Assembly (NCBI RefSeq): GCF_000423225.1
Contig: NZ_AUHO01000010.1
Coordinates: 248,001-312,000, forward strand
Direction: 5' to 3'
Length of the DNA stretch: 64,000 bases
From: Kaistia adipata DSM 17808
GTDB taxonomy: Bacteria; Pseudomonadota; Alphaproteobacteria; Rhizobiales; Kaistiaceae
The notes below the pieces were generated by a model. That model made no database searches. It was given only the letters and a program-made list of their open reading frames with translations, and was not told where the DNA came from. A program made the position numbers and the translations under genes. Shown piece after piece: positions 46,110 to 55,501 of this stretch. The number at the start of each line of letters is the position of its first letter. Within the stretch, counting starts at the first letter, position 1.

Positions 46110-47041
46110 GCGACATCCTGTGCTGGTCGGTGCGGGACCGGTTCGACGGCGAGCTTGCGGAGGAAGGCGCTGAGCAGGCGGAAATCCGCCTCGCGGCTGG
46201 AGCCCTTGCGCCAGGCGAGGCCGAGCGAGCGGCGCGCCGGCGCGCCGGACAATTCCGCGAGGTGGATGTCCGTGCCCGACAGGATGCCCGCCTCGACGGC
46301 GATGCGCGGCAGGAAGGTGATGCCGAGGCGGTTATCCACCATGTGGACCAGCGTCGTCAGGCTGGAGGCGCGGATTTCCTCGTCCTGGCGATCGGCGAGG
46401 CCCGGGGCGACGGCGCGGATGTGATCGCGCAGGCAATGGCCGTCCTCCAGCAGCAGCAGCGTTTCGTCGGCGAGTTCCTCGCGCTGCACGCTGGCGCGCC
46501 CGGCGAGCCGATGGTGATCGTCGACGGCGAGCAGCAGCGTGTCCTCCGCGATGATCTCGGTCGCGAGGCCCTCTGTCTGGGCGGGGAAGGCCAGGAGGCA
46601 GATATCGAGCCGTCCGGCGCGAAGATCGTCGAGCAGCGTCCGCGTCAGGTCCTCGCGCAGATGGAGGCGGAGGTCCGGATAGGCGCGGCGGAGGTCCGGC
46701 AGGGCGCGCGGCAGGAAATAGGGCGCGATCGAGGGGATGACGCCGAGCCGGATGCGGCCGGAGAGCGGCACCTGGCTGGCGCGGGCGGCATCGACCATCT
46801 CGCGCGCGTCGACGAGCAGCGCCTTCATCCGCCGCACCGTCTCCTCGCCGGCCGGCGTCAGCGCCAGCGACCGGTTGGAGCGATCGACCAGACTGACGCC
46901 GATGATCTCCTCGAGCTGGCGGATGGCGTCGGACAGCGTCGATTGCGTCACATGCGAGGCCGCCGCCGCGCGGCTGAACGAGCCGGTCTCGGCGAGCGCG
47001 ACGAAATACTGCATCTGGCGGAGCGTGGGCAGCGACGACAT
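46106..47041 (-). CDS. oxyR: OxyR-type LysR-family regulator
   Basis: A 311-residue LysR regulator with an N-terminal winged helix (~5-65; GSFSRAAAASHVTQSTLSDAI-like segment) and an effector domain containing cysteine in LEDGHCLRDH and a conserved second region without an obvious close partner Cys (later Cys residues are lacking, unlike E. coli OxyR C208). It is divergent from ahpC-ahpD, the classical OxyR target. ATG 47041 gives the normal length; a longer reading to 47197 would overlap the ahpC promoter region. The 3' end overlaps mtgA. Confidence 0.87.
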   Translation of the reverse strand: MSSLPTLRQMQYFVALAETGSFSRAAAASHVTQSTLSDAIRQLEEIIGVSLVDRSNRSLALTPAGEETVRRMKALLVDAREMVDAARASQVPLSGRIRLGVIPSIAPYFLPRALPDLRRAYPDLRLHLREDLTRTLLDDLRAGRLDICLLAFPAQTEGLATEIIAEDTLLLAVDDHHRLAGRASVQREELADETLLLLEDGHCLRDHIRAVAPGLADRQDEEIRASSLTTLVHMVDNRLGITFLPRIAVEAGILSGTDIHLAELSGAPARRSLGLAWRKGSSREADFRLLSAFLRKLAVEPVPHRPAQDVA

Positions 47042-47096
47042 GGTTCTGCTATAGCCGTCGACCGGTTGTGCGACAATCGGGTTTTCCGATGCTGTG

Positions 47097-47122
47097 CTTC
47101 GGTTATTACGATTTGACCGAAG
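47097..47122. promoter_or_regulatory. Inverted repeat in oxyR-ahpC intergenic region
   Basis: CTTCGGT (47097-47103) and ACCGAAG (47116-47122) are perfect 7-bp arms with a 12-base spacer, centred between the divergent genes. An ATAG at 47051 and nearby half-sites could also contribute to OxyR binding. Likely regulatory; the protein that binds is inferred. Confidence 0.45.
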
Positions 47123-47208
47123 GCTCCCCGCATGACATCTCTTCGCGCATGCAGCAGCGCCGTCATCGTTTTGATTGCGCTGCAAAATTCCAGCCACAGG
47201 AGAGTCTC

Positions 47209-47760
47209 ATGCTCGGCATCGGCGACAAGCTTCCCGAATTCTCGGTGACCGGCGTCAAGCCCGGTTTCAACCATCACGAGGAGAACGGCGAGAGCGCGTT
47301 CGAGACGATCACCGCCGCGAGCTTCCCGGGCAAGTGGAAGGTCATCTTCTTCTACCCGAAGGACTTCACCTTCGTCTGCCCGACCGAGATCGCCGAGTTC
47401 GCCCGCCTCGCCGGCGACTTCGAGGATCGCGACGCGGTCGTGCTCGGCGGCTCGACCGACAACGAGTTCGTCAAGCTGGCCTGGCGCCGCGACCACAAGG
47501 ACCTGGACCGGCTGCCGATCTGGAACTTCGCCGACACCAATGGTTCGCTGGTCGACGGCCTCGGCGTGCGTTCGCCGGACGGCGTCGCCTACCGCGTGAC
47601 CTATATCGTCGACCCCGAGGGCACGATCCAGCACAGCTACGCGACCAACCTCAATGTCGGCCGCAACCCGAAGGACACGCTGCGCGTGCTCGACGCGCTG
47701 CAGACCGACGAGCTCTGCCCGTGCAACCGCGAAGTCGGCGGCGCCACGCTGGCGGCCTAA
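47209..47760 (+). CDS. ahpC: Alkyl hydroperoxide reductase subunit C (peroxiredoxin)
   Basis: A 183-residue two-cysteine peroxiredoxin that reduces hydrogen peroxide and organic peroxides. Peroxidatic C57 is in DFTFVCPTEI; the C-terminal ELCPCNREVGG carries C170 and C172, one of which is the resolving Cys. ACAGGAGAG is directly before ATG 47209. Divergent oxyR and downstream ahpD suggest peroxide induction and reduction through AhpD, since no ahpF is nearby. Confidence 0.93.
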   Translation: MLGIGDKLPEFSVTGVKPGFNHHEENGESAFETITAASFPGKWKVIFFYPKDFTFVCPTEIAEFARLAGDFEDRDAVVLGGSTDNEFVKLAWRRDHKDLDRLPIWNFADTNGSLVDGLGVRSPDGVAYRVTYIVDPEGTIQHSYATNLNVGRNPKDTLRVLDALQTDELCPCNREVGGATLAA

Positions 47761-47907
47761 ATCCGAACCGGGCGGGCCGGGCGCCATGGCGCGCCGGTCC
47801 GCCCGGATCCTCGTGACGCCCGTCCGTCCGATCCGTCTTCGAAGCGCCGCGTGGCGCGCCCGCGCACCGGCCGAGGCCGGCGGGCGCATTTGCAAAGGTT
47901 TTCCCCC

Positions 47908-48444
47908 ATGTCGATCGATACGCTGAAGTCCCGGATCCCGGATTTCGCCAAGGACATCCGCCTCAACCTGTCGACGATGGCTTCCGACGAGACGCTGTCG
48001 CCGCAGCAGAAATACGGCTTGATCGTCTCCTGCGCGATCGCCAGCCGCAATCCGGAGGTGCGCGCCGCGCTCGAGGCCGAGGCCGCGCAGCATCTGTCGC
48101 CGGCAGCGCTCGCCGCCGCTCGGTCGGCCGCGTCGATCATGGCGATGAACAACGTCTATTACCGGTTCAGCCACCTGGTCTCGAACACCGAATACCGCAC
48201 CATGCCGGCCAAGCTGCGCATGAACGTCATCGGCAATCCCGGCGTCGACAAGGTCGATTTCGAGCTCTGGTCGCTGGCCGTCTCGGCCATCAACGGCTGC
48301 GGCATGTGCATGGACAGCCACGAGGCGGTCCTGAAGAAGGCGAACGTGCCCTCCGACGTGATCCAGACCGCCGTCCGCTTCGCCGCGATCATCCAGTCGG
48401 TCGCCGTCGCGCTCGAGGCGGCCGAGGTGGTCGAGGCCGCCTGA
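47908..48444 (+). CDS. ahpD: Alkylhydroperoxidase AhpD
   Basis: A 178-residue thiol reductant for AhpC. The active-site motif is [10 protein letters not shown], with C131, C134 and the proton-relay H138; an upstream Glu (ALEAEAAQ region) fits the relay of the family. It lies 147 bp after ahpC, in the same direction, and should form a reductase chain with lipoamide dehydrogenase components encoded elsewhere. No strong ribosome-binding site: the six bases before ATG 47908 are C-rich; AAAGG is 12 bases away. Confidence 0.92.
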   Translation: MSIDTLKSRIPDFAKDIRLNLSTMASDETLSPQQKYGLIVSCAIASRNPEVRAALEAEAAQHLSPAALAAARSAASIMAMNNVYYRFSHLVSNTEYRTMPAKLRMNVIGNPGVDKVDFELWSLAVSAINGCGMCMDSHEAVLKKANVPSDVIQTAVRFAAIIQSVAVALEAAEVVEAA

Positions 48445-48507
48445 TCCACCTCGGGGCTCTTTCGTCCGCATGGGACGAAGGCCGGCCCCTCTGGTGCCGA
48501 TTGCCGG

Positions 48508-48556
48508 CGCCCCCGTCGTCCGAGACGTGATCGTCTCAGGAGGACGGGGGCGTTTT
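48508..48556. terminator. Terminator after ahpCD, overlapping a convergent gene end
   Basis: CGCCCCCGTC-GTCC-GAGAC and GTCTC-GGA-GACGGGGGCG pair around GTGATC and are followed by TTTTC. The stop codon of the convergent acyltransferase gene (48536-48538) lies within the right arm, so this hairpin belongs to the rightward ahpCD transcript. Confidence 0.75.
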
Positions 48557-50578
48557 CTTGTCGGGCTGCCGTTTCGCGTCCTGGTTCGGGGAAAGGATCG
48601 CGTCGATGAAGTCCAGCCGGCCCTCGAGGATGGCGCGTCGGGTCAGGTGGTTGCTGTCGCGATAGTCCGGCCGCACACCGTCGCGCGATACGGCGCAGCG
48701 TTCGGCCTCGCACATCGTCTCGAGCGGATCGACGAGCCGCGCGCCGGTCGATTGCGCGATCCGCGTGAGCATCGTGCGCGCCTCGGAGGCCCGGGCGGCC
48801 GTCTCCGTCCTGTCGATCGGCGCCAGCGCATCCGGCGCGACGCCGAAATAGGCTCGCTTCACCGATTCATGCGGCAGGTCGATCGCCGCGTCGGGCAGCG
48901 GCAGCACCAGCGTCACCGCGATGCCCTTCTTCCGCAACTCGTCGATCTTTCCGGCGAGCCGCGCGAAGGCCGCTTCCATGCCCTCGCGGTAGCGCTCCGG
49001 GTCGCGCTCCAGCCGGCAGCCATTCTTCGGATCGAAGCAGATCTGCTGGTTGTTGGCGTGCGGCTGGTAGGGTCGCAGATAGACCGGCCAGTAGGCCGAC
49101 AGCACCACGTCCTGATAGTCGCCGCTTTCGGCCCGTTCCCAGGCCTTGTCTATGAAGGTGCCGCAACGGCTGCCCGGCATGACCTGGTCCGTGCCGGGGA
49201 GCGGCGCGCAGCCGCCATAGGTCAGGAAGGTGAAGGCGTGGCCGGGCCGGCCGTCCTCGAGATGCGCGAAGAACTGCTCGGCGTGGGAATCGCCGATGAA
49301 GAGCAGGTTGCGCTCCGCCGTCTCGCCGATCACGCAGGGACGCAGCGCATCGCGGACCGAGAGTGCCCCGCATTCCGGCGGATAGGCGCTGTCGCCGATG
49401 GCCTGCTCGGCGGCGAGCGTGCGCGCGGCGAGCGGTGACGGCGCCGGGGTTGCGTTCGCGAGCGCCAGCGCGCCCGTCATCGTGCCCGCCAGCACGGCGA
49501 GGCTGGCGAACCGGACCCATCGTGGATGGGCCAGCGCGCCGGGCTTGGGGCGCTGGCGGAACGGGGTCTCGATGAAGCGATAGGACAGCCCGGCGATGAC
49601 CAGGGTCGCCGCCGCGCCACCCAGTGCCGCGGCGGTGCCGTCGAAACCGTAATAGGCGAGGCCGACGACGATGGGCCAATGCCAGACATAGATCGAATAG
49701 GACCAGAGCCCGAGGGCGAGCACCGGTCGGCTGTCGAGGCCGGGCGCCGTCTCCTGACGGGCGACGAGCAGCAGCACGGCGCCGCCGACCGGCAGCAGCG
49801 TCGCCCAGGACGGCCACGCCACCAGATCGTCGATGCCGACAAAGGCGATCGCGACCAGCGCCAGGCCGGCGAGCGCCAGCAGGTTGGAGAGCGCGGCGCG
49901 CGGACGCCAGCCGCCGCAATGCAGGAAGACGAGGCCGCCGGCCAGCATCTCCCAGGCGCGGGTCGGCAGCAGGTAGAAGGTGATGGCCGGGCGCGTCTCG
50001 GCGAATGACGCGGCAAGCGCGAAGGAGAGGATGGCGCCCGCCCAATAGGCCGCCAGCAGGAAGCGTCGCCCCGGCAGCAGTCGCCGGAGCGCCATCAGGA
50101 CCAGCGGCAGGACCAGGTAGAACTGCCATTCGACCGAGAGCGACCAGGTGTGCAGCAGCCATTTCGACTGCGCCGCGATGTCGAAATAGCCGGCCTCCCG
50201 CCAGAAGGCGAAATTGGAGACGAAGAGCATCGAGGCGACGATGCCGGCGGTGATCTCGCGCCGGGTCAGCGGGTCGATCCAGAGCTGCGAGAGCGCCAGC
50301 AGCGCGACGCAGAGCGCGGCCAGCGCCGGCACGATCCGGCGGGCGCGCGCCGCGTAGAAGCCCCCGAGCGAGAAGCTGCCGCGGTCGAGTCCCTCGACGA
50401 TGATCCGGGTCATCAGGTAGCCGGAAACGACGAAGAACAGGTCGACGCCGGCGAAGCCGCCCGGAAACGGGCCGAGCCGGAAATGATAGAGCACCACGCC
50501 AACGACCGCGATCGCCCGCAACAGGTTGATGTCGAGGCGAAACGCGCTGCCGGAGGTCGGAGGGGTCGCGGGCGTCAT
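48536..50578 (-). CDS. Acyltransferase-3/SGNH membrane protein (OafA-like)
   Basis: A 680-residue protein that probably O-acetylates a surface polysaccharide. The N-terminal ~370 residues hold 10 or so membrane segments with the acyltransferase-3 start LDINLLRAIAVVGVVLYHF and FAGVDLFFVVSGYLMTRII. The C-terminal ~250 residues are an extracytoplasmic SGNH domain with the nucleophile block LLFIGDSHAEQFF and a late DSNHLTRRA His. ATG 50578 has AGGA upstream; an in-frame start at 50698 has no support. Its stop lies inside the terminator stem of the convergent ahpCD unit. Confidence 0.88.
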   Translation of the reverse strand: MTPATPPTSGSAFRLDINLLRAIAVVGVVLYHFRLGPFPGGFAGVDLFFVVSGYLMTRIIVEGLDRGSFSLGGFYAARARRIVPALAALCVALLALSQLWIDPLTRREITAGIVASMLFVSNFAFWREAGYFDIAAQSKWLLHTWSLSVEWQFYLVLPLVLMALRRLLPGRRFLLAAYWAGAILSFALAASFAETRPAITFYLLPTRAWEMLAGGLVFLHCGGWRPRAALSNLLALAGLALVAIAFVGIDDLVAWPSWATLLPVGGAVLLLVARQETAPGLDSRPVLALGLWSYSIYVWHWPIVVGLAYYGFDGTAAALGGAAATLVIAGLSYRFIETPFRQRPKPGALAHPRWVRFASLAVLAGTMTGALALANATPAPSPLAARTLAAEQAIGDSAYPPECGALSVRDALRPCVIGETAERNLLFIGDSHAEQFFAHLEDGRPGHAFTFLTYGGCAPLPGTDQVMPGSRCGTFIDKAWERAESGDYQDVVLSAYWPVYLRPYQPHANNQQICFDPKNGCRLERDPERYREGMEAAFARLAGKIDELRKKGIAVTLVLPLPDAAIDLPHESVKRAYFGVAPDALAPIDRTETAARASEARTMLTRIAQSTGARLVDPLETMCEAERCAVSRDGVRPDYRDSNHLTRRAILEGRLDFIDAILSPNQDAKRQPDKKTPPSS

Positions 50579-50765
50579 GCCGTCCTGTTGGGGCTCTGGT
50601 GTCACGGTAGCAATAAGGAGGCCTGACGGCCCGGGCAATCCCGCCATTGGTCGCCGGCGACCTCCGAAGGGATAGTGCCGCACCCCGGAACGGCGCATCG
50701 GCTTGACGGCGGGGCGTCAAAAGCGGCAAGGCTTGCCGCAGATCCTGCGTTCACTTGAGGCCATC

Positions 50766-51680
50766 TTGGTTCTGATCGACGACGAATTCGACGCCCGCCT
50801 CGCCGGCGTGGCCACCGCCATCGAGGCGCGGCTCGCCGCGGTGCTCGCCGCGACGCCGCTGGCGGGCGAGATCGCGCGGCCGGCGCGGCTGGTCGAGGCG
50901 ATGCGCTATGCCGCGCTGGGCGGCGGCAAGCGGCTCCGGCCCTTCCTGGCGATCGAGGCGGCGCGGCTGTTCGGCCGGGACGGCGAGGGCGCCCTGCGCG
51001 TCGGCGCGGCGATCGAGTGCCTGCATTGCTACAGCCTCGTCCATGATGACCTGCCGGCTATGGACGACGATGATCTCCGTCGCGGCAAGCCGACGGTGCA
51101 CCGGGCCTATGACGAGGCGACGGCGATTCTCGCCGGCGACGCGCTGCAGACGCTGGCCTTCGATCTCATCGCCGATCCGGCGACCGACGCCGATCCGCAG
51201 GTGCGGGCCGAGCTGGTGCTGGGGCTGGCGCGCGCCTCCGGCCTCGGCGGCATGGCGGGCGGCCAGATGTTCGACCTGCAGGCCGAGCGCGAGACGCCGG
51301 ACGAAGCCGGCATCCGCCGGCTGCAGGCGATGAAGACGGGGGCGCTGATCCGCTTCGCCTGCGAGGCCGGGGCCATCCTCGGCCGCGCCGCTCCCGAGGA
51401 GCGGGCCGCCATCCGCCGCTTCGGCGAGATCATCGGCCTCGCCTTCCAGCTCGCCGACGACGTGCTCGACGAGACGGCGACGGCGGAGGCGCTCGGCAAG
51501 GCGACCGGCAAGGACTCTTCGCGCGGCAAGGGGACCTTGGTCGGGCTCCATGGCGTCGACCGCGTTCGCGCCATGCTGGACGACCTGGTGGCCGAGGCGG
51601 CGGAGCTTCTCGCCCCGTTCGGCGCGCGGGCCGCGACGCTCACCGAAGCCGCCCGCTTCGTCGCCTATCGCGAGATGTGA
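50766..51680 (+). CDS. ispA: Farnesyl/geranyl diphosphate synthase
   Basis: A 304-residue trans-prenyl diphosphate synthase making C15 (or C10) diphosphate for quinones, hopanoids and cell-wall lipids. First Asp-rich motif: VHDDLPAMDDDDLRRGKPT; second: QLADDVLDET. GGGKRLRP binds substrate. No ATG fits; TTG 50766 has GAGG 5 bases upstream and gives normal length, whereas TTG 50703 is a longer alternative. Its stop is 6 bp from the end of the convergent gene at 51687. Confidence 0.9.
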   Translation: MVLIDDEFDARLAGVATAIEARLAAVLAATPLAGEIARPARLVEAMRYAALGGGKRLRPFLAIEAARLFGRDGEGALRVGAAIECLHCYSLVHDDLPAMDDDDLRRGKPTVHRAYDEATAILAGDALQTLAFDLIADPATDADPQVRAELVLGLARASGLGGMAGGQMFDLQAERETPDEAGIRRLQAMKTGALIRFACEAGAILGRAAPEERAAIRRFGEIIGLAFQLADDVLDETATAEALGKATGKDSSRGKGTLVGLHGVDRVRAMLDDLVAEAAELLAPFGARAATLTEAARFVAYREM

Positions 51681-51686
51681 GGCCGA

Positions 51687-52466
51687 TCAGCTCTCGTCGT
51701 TGCGCACCAACTGCATCAGCGGCTTGCCTTCGGCGTCCAGCAGCACGAGCTGCCCCTTGTCGACCTGGAAGCCATGCGTCTTCGCGATGGCGTCGAGGAA
51801 GCCCTTTTCCTGCTCCATCTGGTCCGGCATGCACGCCATCCGCGTCGTGCCGAGCGGGCCGACGGAGATGATGCCGTCCTTGACGCTCGCCGTGCCGAAA
51901 TAGCGGTTGCAGCCGGCCGAGCCGGAAATGCGGCCGCCGGCCTCGACCGACAGCGTCGCCGGCGCGGTGTCGAGCACGGGCCGGCCGCCGATCGCCTGCG
52001 CCCGCCATTCGGTGCCCTGCAGCGCGCCCGCCGGCGTCGTCAGGCCGTCCTTGACGAGGGCGGGGGCGGGCACGCCATTGACCACGATCGTCACCGGTCC
52101 GGTGGTCTTCAGCGGTTCGACGGCGATCGCCTCGCTCGTGCTGAATAGCAGCGTGTCGCCAAGCGCGATGTTCGCCTCGAGCGCATAGGCCGCGTCCCTG
52201 GCGATCAGCCGGCGCGGATAGTTCAGGCGGAAGCTGATCGGCACCTGGCGGCCGCGAGGGCGGATGGTCTGGCTGGTGATGACCTTGCCGGGCGCGCCGG
52301 CGGCGGAGCGCTCGACCAGGCTGACGGTGACGACCGCCTGGGCGTCGAGCGCGATGCGCTCGCGATAGGTGACCTCGCCCCGGAGCGTGCGCGCCGTCGC
52401 CGTGGCGGCTGGCAGCAGCACGAACGCGAGGGCGGCCATCAGGCAAAGCGACAGGATGCGGAGCAC
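51687..52466 (-). CDS. Secreted META/HslJ-domain protein
   Basis: A ~259-residue exported protein. After a signal peptide (LRILSLCLMAALAFVLLPAA, cleavage near ATA-RT) comes a YbaY-like beta domain (~20-120; LRGEVTYRERIALDAQAVV) and a C-terminal META/HslJ domain with GSAGCNRYFGTASV and TRMACMPDQMEQEKGFLDAI, whose two Cys may bond. GTG 52466 is chosen because GAGG is 9 bases upstream and it puts the signal sequence at the start; an ATG at 52505 would give a 13-residue basic prefix. Function is likely outer-membrane or stress related but is unproven. Confidence 0.78.
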   Translation of the reverse strand: MLRILSLCLMAALAFVLLPAATATARTLRGEVTYRERIALDAQAVVTVSLVERSAAGAPGKVITSQTIRPRGRQVPISFRLNYPRRLIARDAAYALEANIALGDTLLFSTSEAIAVEPLKTTGPVTIVVNGVPAPALVKDGLTTPAGALQGTEWRAQAIGGRPVLDTAPATLSVEAGGRISGSAGCNRYFGTASVKDGIISVGPLGTTRMACMPDQMEQEKGFLDAIAKTHGFQVDKGQLVLLDAEGKPLMQLVRNDES

Positions 52467-52601
52467 GATCGAACCTCGCCGGCGACAGATTTTGGGAAGA
52501 CACATCTAATCATTGCGCGCCGCTGCGTAAACGGGTGCCCATGCGGAAGATGCGGAGTCTGGAATGGCCATCCGATGCCGGTCCGGCGACGGCCGGGCCG
52601 C

Positions 52602-53894
52602 CTACTCGGCCGCTTCGCCGGGCGCCTTCGCGCCGAGGCCGAAGCGCTTCTCGATGTAGTCGTCGACCAGCTTGCGGAAATCGTCTGCGATCTGCGGTCC
52701 GCGCAGCGTCACCGCCTTCTTGCCGTCGATGAAGACGGGCGCGGCCGGGGTCTCGCCCGTGCCGGGGAGCGAGATGCCGATATCGGCATGCTTCGATTCA
52801 CCGGGGCCGTTGACGATGCAGCCCATCACCGCGACCTTCAGCGCCTCGACGCCCGGATAGCGCTCGCGCCATTGCGGCATGGAGGTGCGGATGTCCTCCT
52901 GGATGCGGCTCGCCAGTTCCTGGAACACGGTCGACGTCGTGCGACCGCAGCCGGGGCAGGCGGCGACGATCGGCAGGAACGCGCGGAAGCCCATGGTCTG
53001 CAGCAGTTCCTGCGCCACCTGCACCTCGCGGGTGCGGTCGCCGTTCGGCTCCGGGGTCAGCGAGACGCGGATGGTGTCGCCGATGCCTTCCTGCAACAGG
53101 ATGCCCATGGCGGCCGAGGAGGCGACGATGCCCTTCGAGCCCATGCCGGCCTCGGTGAGGCCGAGATGCAGGCAGTGGTCGGAGCGGCGCGCGAGATCGC
53201 GGTAGACGGCGATCAGGTCCTGAACGTTCGACACCTTGGCCGACAGGATGATCTTGTCCCGCGGCAGGCCGATGCTCTCGGCCAGATTGGCGGAGAGGAT
53301 GGCCGACTGGCAGATCGCCTCGCGCATCACGGCGGAGGCCGAGATCGGCGTGGCGGATGCCGCGTTCTCGTCCATCAGCCGGGTCAAGAGGTCCTGGTCG
53401 AGCGAGCCCCAGTTGACGCCGATGCGAACCGGCTTGTCATAGCGGATCGCCATCTCGATCAGCGTCGCGAACTGGCGGTCGCGCTTTTCGCCGAAGCCGA
53501 CATTGCCGGGATTGATGCGGTACTTGTCGAGCGCCTCGGCGCAGGCCGGATGATCGGCGAGCAGCTTGTGGCCGATATAGTGGAAGTCGCCGATTAGCGG
53601 CACGGTGACCCGCTTCGCGAGCAGCTTCTCCTTGATGTAGGGCACGGCCGCCGCCGCCTCGTCGCGGTCGACCGTGATGCGCACCAGCTCCGAGCCGGCG
53701 CGGGCAAGCGCCGCCACCTGGGCGACGGTCGCGTCGATGTCGGCCGTGTCGGTATTGGTCATCGACTGCACGACCACCGGCGCGTCGCCGCCGACCCTCA
53801 CCTTGCCGACGCGGACGGAGACGGCGCGGCGGCGCGGCAGCGGGCCCGCGATCGGTTCTTCGGGCGGCAGGGCGGAGGCGAAGGGGGCGTTCAT
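52602..53894 (-). CDS. ispG: 4-hydroxy-3-methylbut-2-enyl diphosphate synthase
   Basis: A 430-residue iron-sulfur enzyme of the MEP isoprenoid pathway. [19 protein letters not shown] and [19 protein letters not shown] mark the N-terminal barrel; the cluster Cys are in [11 protein letters not shown] and [13 protein letters not shown], with the conserved Glu at the end. ATG 53894 gives the expected start; a longer in-frame start at 53987 is Pro/Gly-rich. With ispA nearby it indicates MEP-based isoprenoid synthesis. The gene stands between the META-domain gene and zur. Confidence 0.95.
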   Translation of the reverse strand: MNAPFASALPPEEPIAGPLPRRRAVSVRVGKVRVGGDAPVVVQSMTNTDTADIDATVAQVAALARAGSELVRITVDRDEAAAAVPYIKEKLLAKRVTVPLIGDFHYIGHKLLADHPACAEALDKYRINPGNVGFGEKRDRQFATLIEMAIRYDKPVRIGVNWGSLDQDLLTRLMDENAASATPISASAVMREAICQSAILSANLAESIGLPRDKIILSAKVSNVQDLIAVYRDLARRSDHCLHLGLTEAGMGSKGIVASSAAMGILLQEGIGDTIRVSLTPEPNGDRTREVQVAQELLQTMGFRAFLPIVAACPGCGRTTSTVFQELASRIQEDIRTSMPQWRERYPGVEALKVAVMGCIVNGPGESKHADIGISLPGTGETPAAPVFIDGKKAVTLRGPQIADDFRKLVDDYIEKRFGLGAKAPGEAAE

Positions 53895-53999
53895 GCGCGG
53901 CTCGGTCTTGGCTTGGCTCCCTCCCGGCGGGAGGGCCGGCCCGCAGGGGCCGGAGGTTGGTTTATTGCGTTTACGAGGAAGGCGCAAAGCCTTCGCGCG

Positions 54000-54512
54000 T
54001 CAGGCCTTGCCGCGGCAACGGGCGCAGAGGCCGCGGATTTCGATGATCGGCGCGGCCGGCGCGAAGCCGGCCGCCTTGGTGACGGCGGCAAGCGCCTCGG
54101 TCAGCGCGGCGGACGACGCCTCGCCGGCGGCGCCGCACTGGTCGCAGAGCAGGAACACGGTGGCTGCGCCATGGCCGGGCTTGTCGTGGCCCTCGGGGCC
54201 GCGCGAGCAGGCGATATAGGCGTTGCGGCTCTCGATCCGGTGGGCGAAGCCATGCTCGACCAGGAAATCGAGCGCGCGATAGACGGAGACCGGCGCCGGG
54301 CGCGGGCCGTCGGCGGCCAGCCGGTCGATCACGTCATAGGCGCTGGCGGGCACATGGCTTTCGGCGAGCGCGGCGAGCACCTTGCGGCGCTGCTCGGTGA
54401 AGCGCAGCCCCTCGGCGGCCGAGATCGCCTCGGCATGGGCGATGGCGTCGCGGGCGCAATGGTCATGGTCATGGTCGCGATGTTCGAGCACGACGTGGTC
54501 CGTCCCGCTCAT
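54000..54512 (-). CDS. zur: Fur-family zinc-uptake regulator
   Basis: A 170-residue metal-responsive repressor. The N-terminus is His/Asp-rich (LEHRDHDHDHC), then a winged helix (FTEQRRKVLAALAESHVPAS) and a dimerisation domain with two CxxC pairs (LLCDQCG and LCARCRG) for structural zinc. The His-rich N-terminus and pattern favour Zur over Fur. ATG 54512 has GGAAGG 8 bases upstream. It is divergent from bdhA. No Zur box was recognised in the gap. Confidence 0.85.
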   Translation of the reverse strand: MSGTDHVVLEHRDHDHDHCARDAIAHAEAISAAEGLRFTEQRRKVLAALAESHVPASAYDVIDRLAADGPRPAPVSVYRALDFLVEHGFAHRIESRNAYIACSRGPEGHDKPGHGAATVFLLCDQCGAAGEASSAALTEALAAVTKAAGFAPAAPIIEIRGLCARCRGKA

Positions 54513-54703
54513 GCCCGCCACCTTCCTGCGCTCGCGCTCATTGCCGCTCCACCGCTTGTTCCGTCACCGCCGCGTTCTAGCATGGATCCGCCACAGGGCC
54601 GACTCGCGGCGACGGCGTGCCGGCTTCCCTTGCTGCTGCACCGCAATATATGGTCGTCTCTGGCAGTTCCCACCCCCTTATCCTCCATGCGGGAGACGAT
54701 TTC

Positions 54704-55501
54704 ATGTCGGATGACGGCCATCTGAGTGGCAAGGTCGCGCTGGTGACAGGCTCGACCTCGGGCATCGGCCTCGGCATCGCGCGGGCGCTCGCCGGCGCCG
54801 GCGCCCATGTCGTGCTGAACGGTCTCGGCGACCCGGTGGTGATCGATCGGCTCCGCGCCGAGCTCGCGGCCGAGTTCGGCGTCGAGGTGCGGTTCCACGG
54901 CGCCGACATGACGAAGGAAGAGGAGATCGCCGCCATGATCACCTCGGTCGAGGCGGAGTTCGGCGCCATCGACGTGCTGGTCAACAATGCCGGCATGCAG
55001 TTCGTCGCGCCGGTCGACGCGTTCCCCGTCGACAAGTGGAACCAGATCCTCGCGCTCAACCTCTCCGCCACCTTCCACGCCATCCGCCTGGCGCTGCCGG
55101 CGATGAAGAAGAAGGGCTGGGGCCGCATCATCTCGACCGCTTCCGCGCATGCGCTCGTCGCCTCGCCGTTCAAGGTCGCCTATGTCGCCGCCAAGCACGG
55201 CGTCGCGGGGATTACCAAGACGGTCGCCTTGGAGACGGCGGAGCACGGCATCACCGTCAACGCCATCTGCCCCGGCTATGTCTGGACGCCGCTGGTCGAG
55301 AAGCAGATCCCCGATACGGCGAAGGCGCGCGGCATGACCGAAGAACAGGTCAAGAAGGACGTCATCCTCGCGGCGCAGCCGACCAAGGAGTTCGTGCGGG
55401 TCGAGGAGGTGGCGGCGCTGGCGCTGTTCCTGACCACCGATGGCGCGCGCTCGATCACCGGCTCGCTGCAGTCGATCGACGGCGGCTGGACGGCGGCATG
55501 A
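54704..55501 (+). CDS. bdhA: 3-hydroxybutyrate dehydrogenase
   Basis: A 265-residue NAD-dependent SDR converting 3-hydroxybutyrate to acetoacetate in polyhydroxybutyrate turnover. Motifs: TGSTSGIGLGIA, NNAGMQFVAPVD, catalytic STASAHALVASPFKVAYVAAK split between the Ser (STASAH) and Tyr-Lys (YVAAK), and the family C-terminal QSIDGGWTAA. GGGAG is ~10 bases before ATG 54704. Its stop overlaps the patatin gene start (ATGA). Confidence 0.92.
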   Translation: MSDDGHLSGKVALVTGSTSGIGLGIARALAGAGAHVVLNGLGDPVVIDRLRAELAAEFGVEVRFHGADMTKEEEIAAMITSVEAEFGAIDVLVNNAGMQFVAPVDAFPVDKWNQILALNLSATFHAIRLALPAMKKKGWGRIISTASAHALVASPFKVAYVAAKHGVAGITKTVALETAEHGITVNAICPGYVWTPLVEKQIPDTAKARGMTEEQVKKDVILAAQPTKEFVRVEEVAALALFLTTDGARSITGSLQSIDGGWTAA

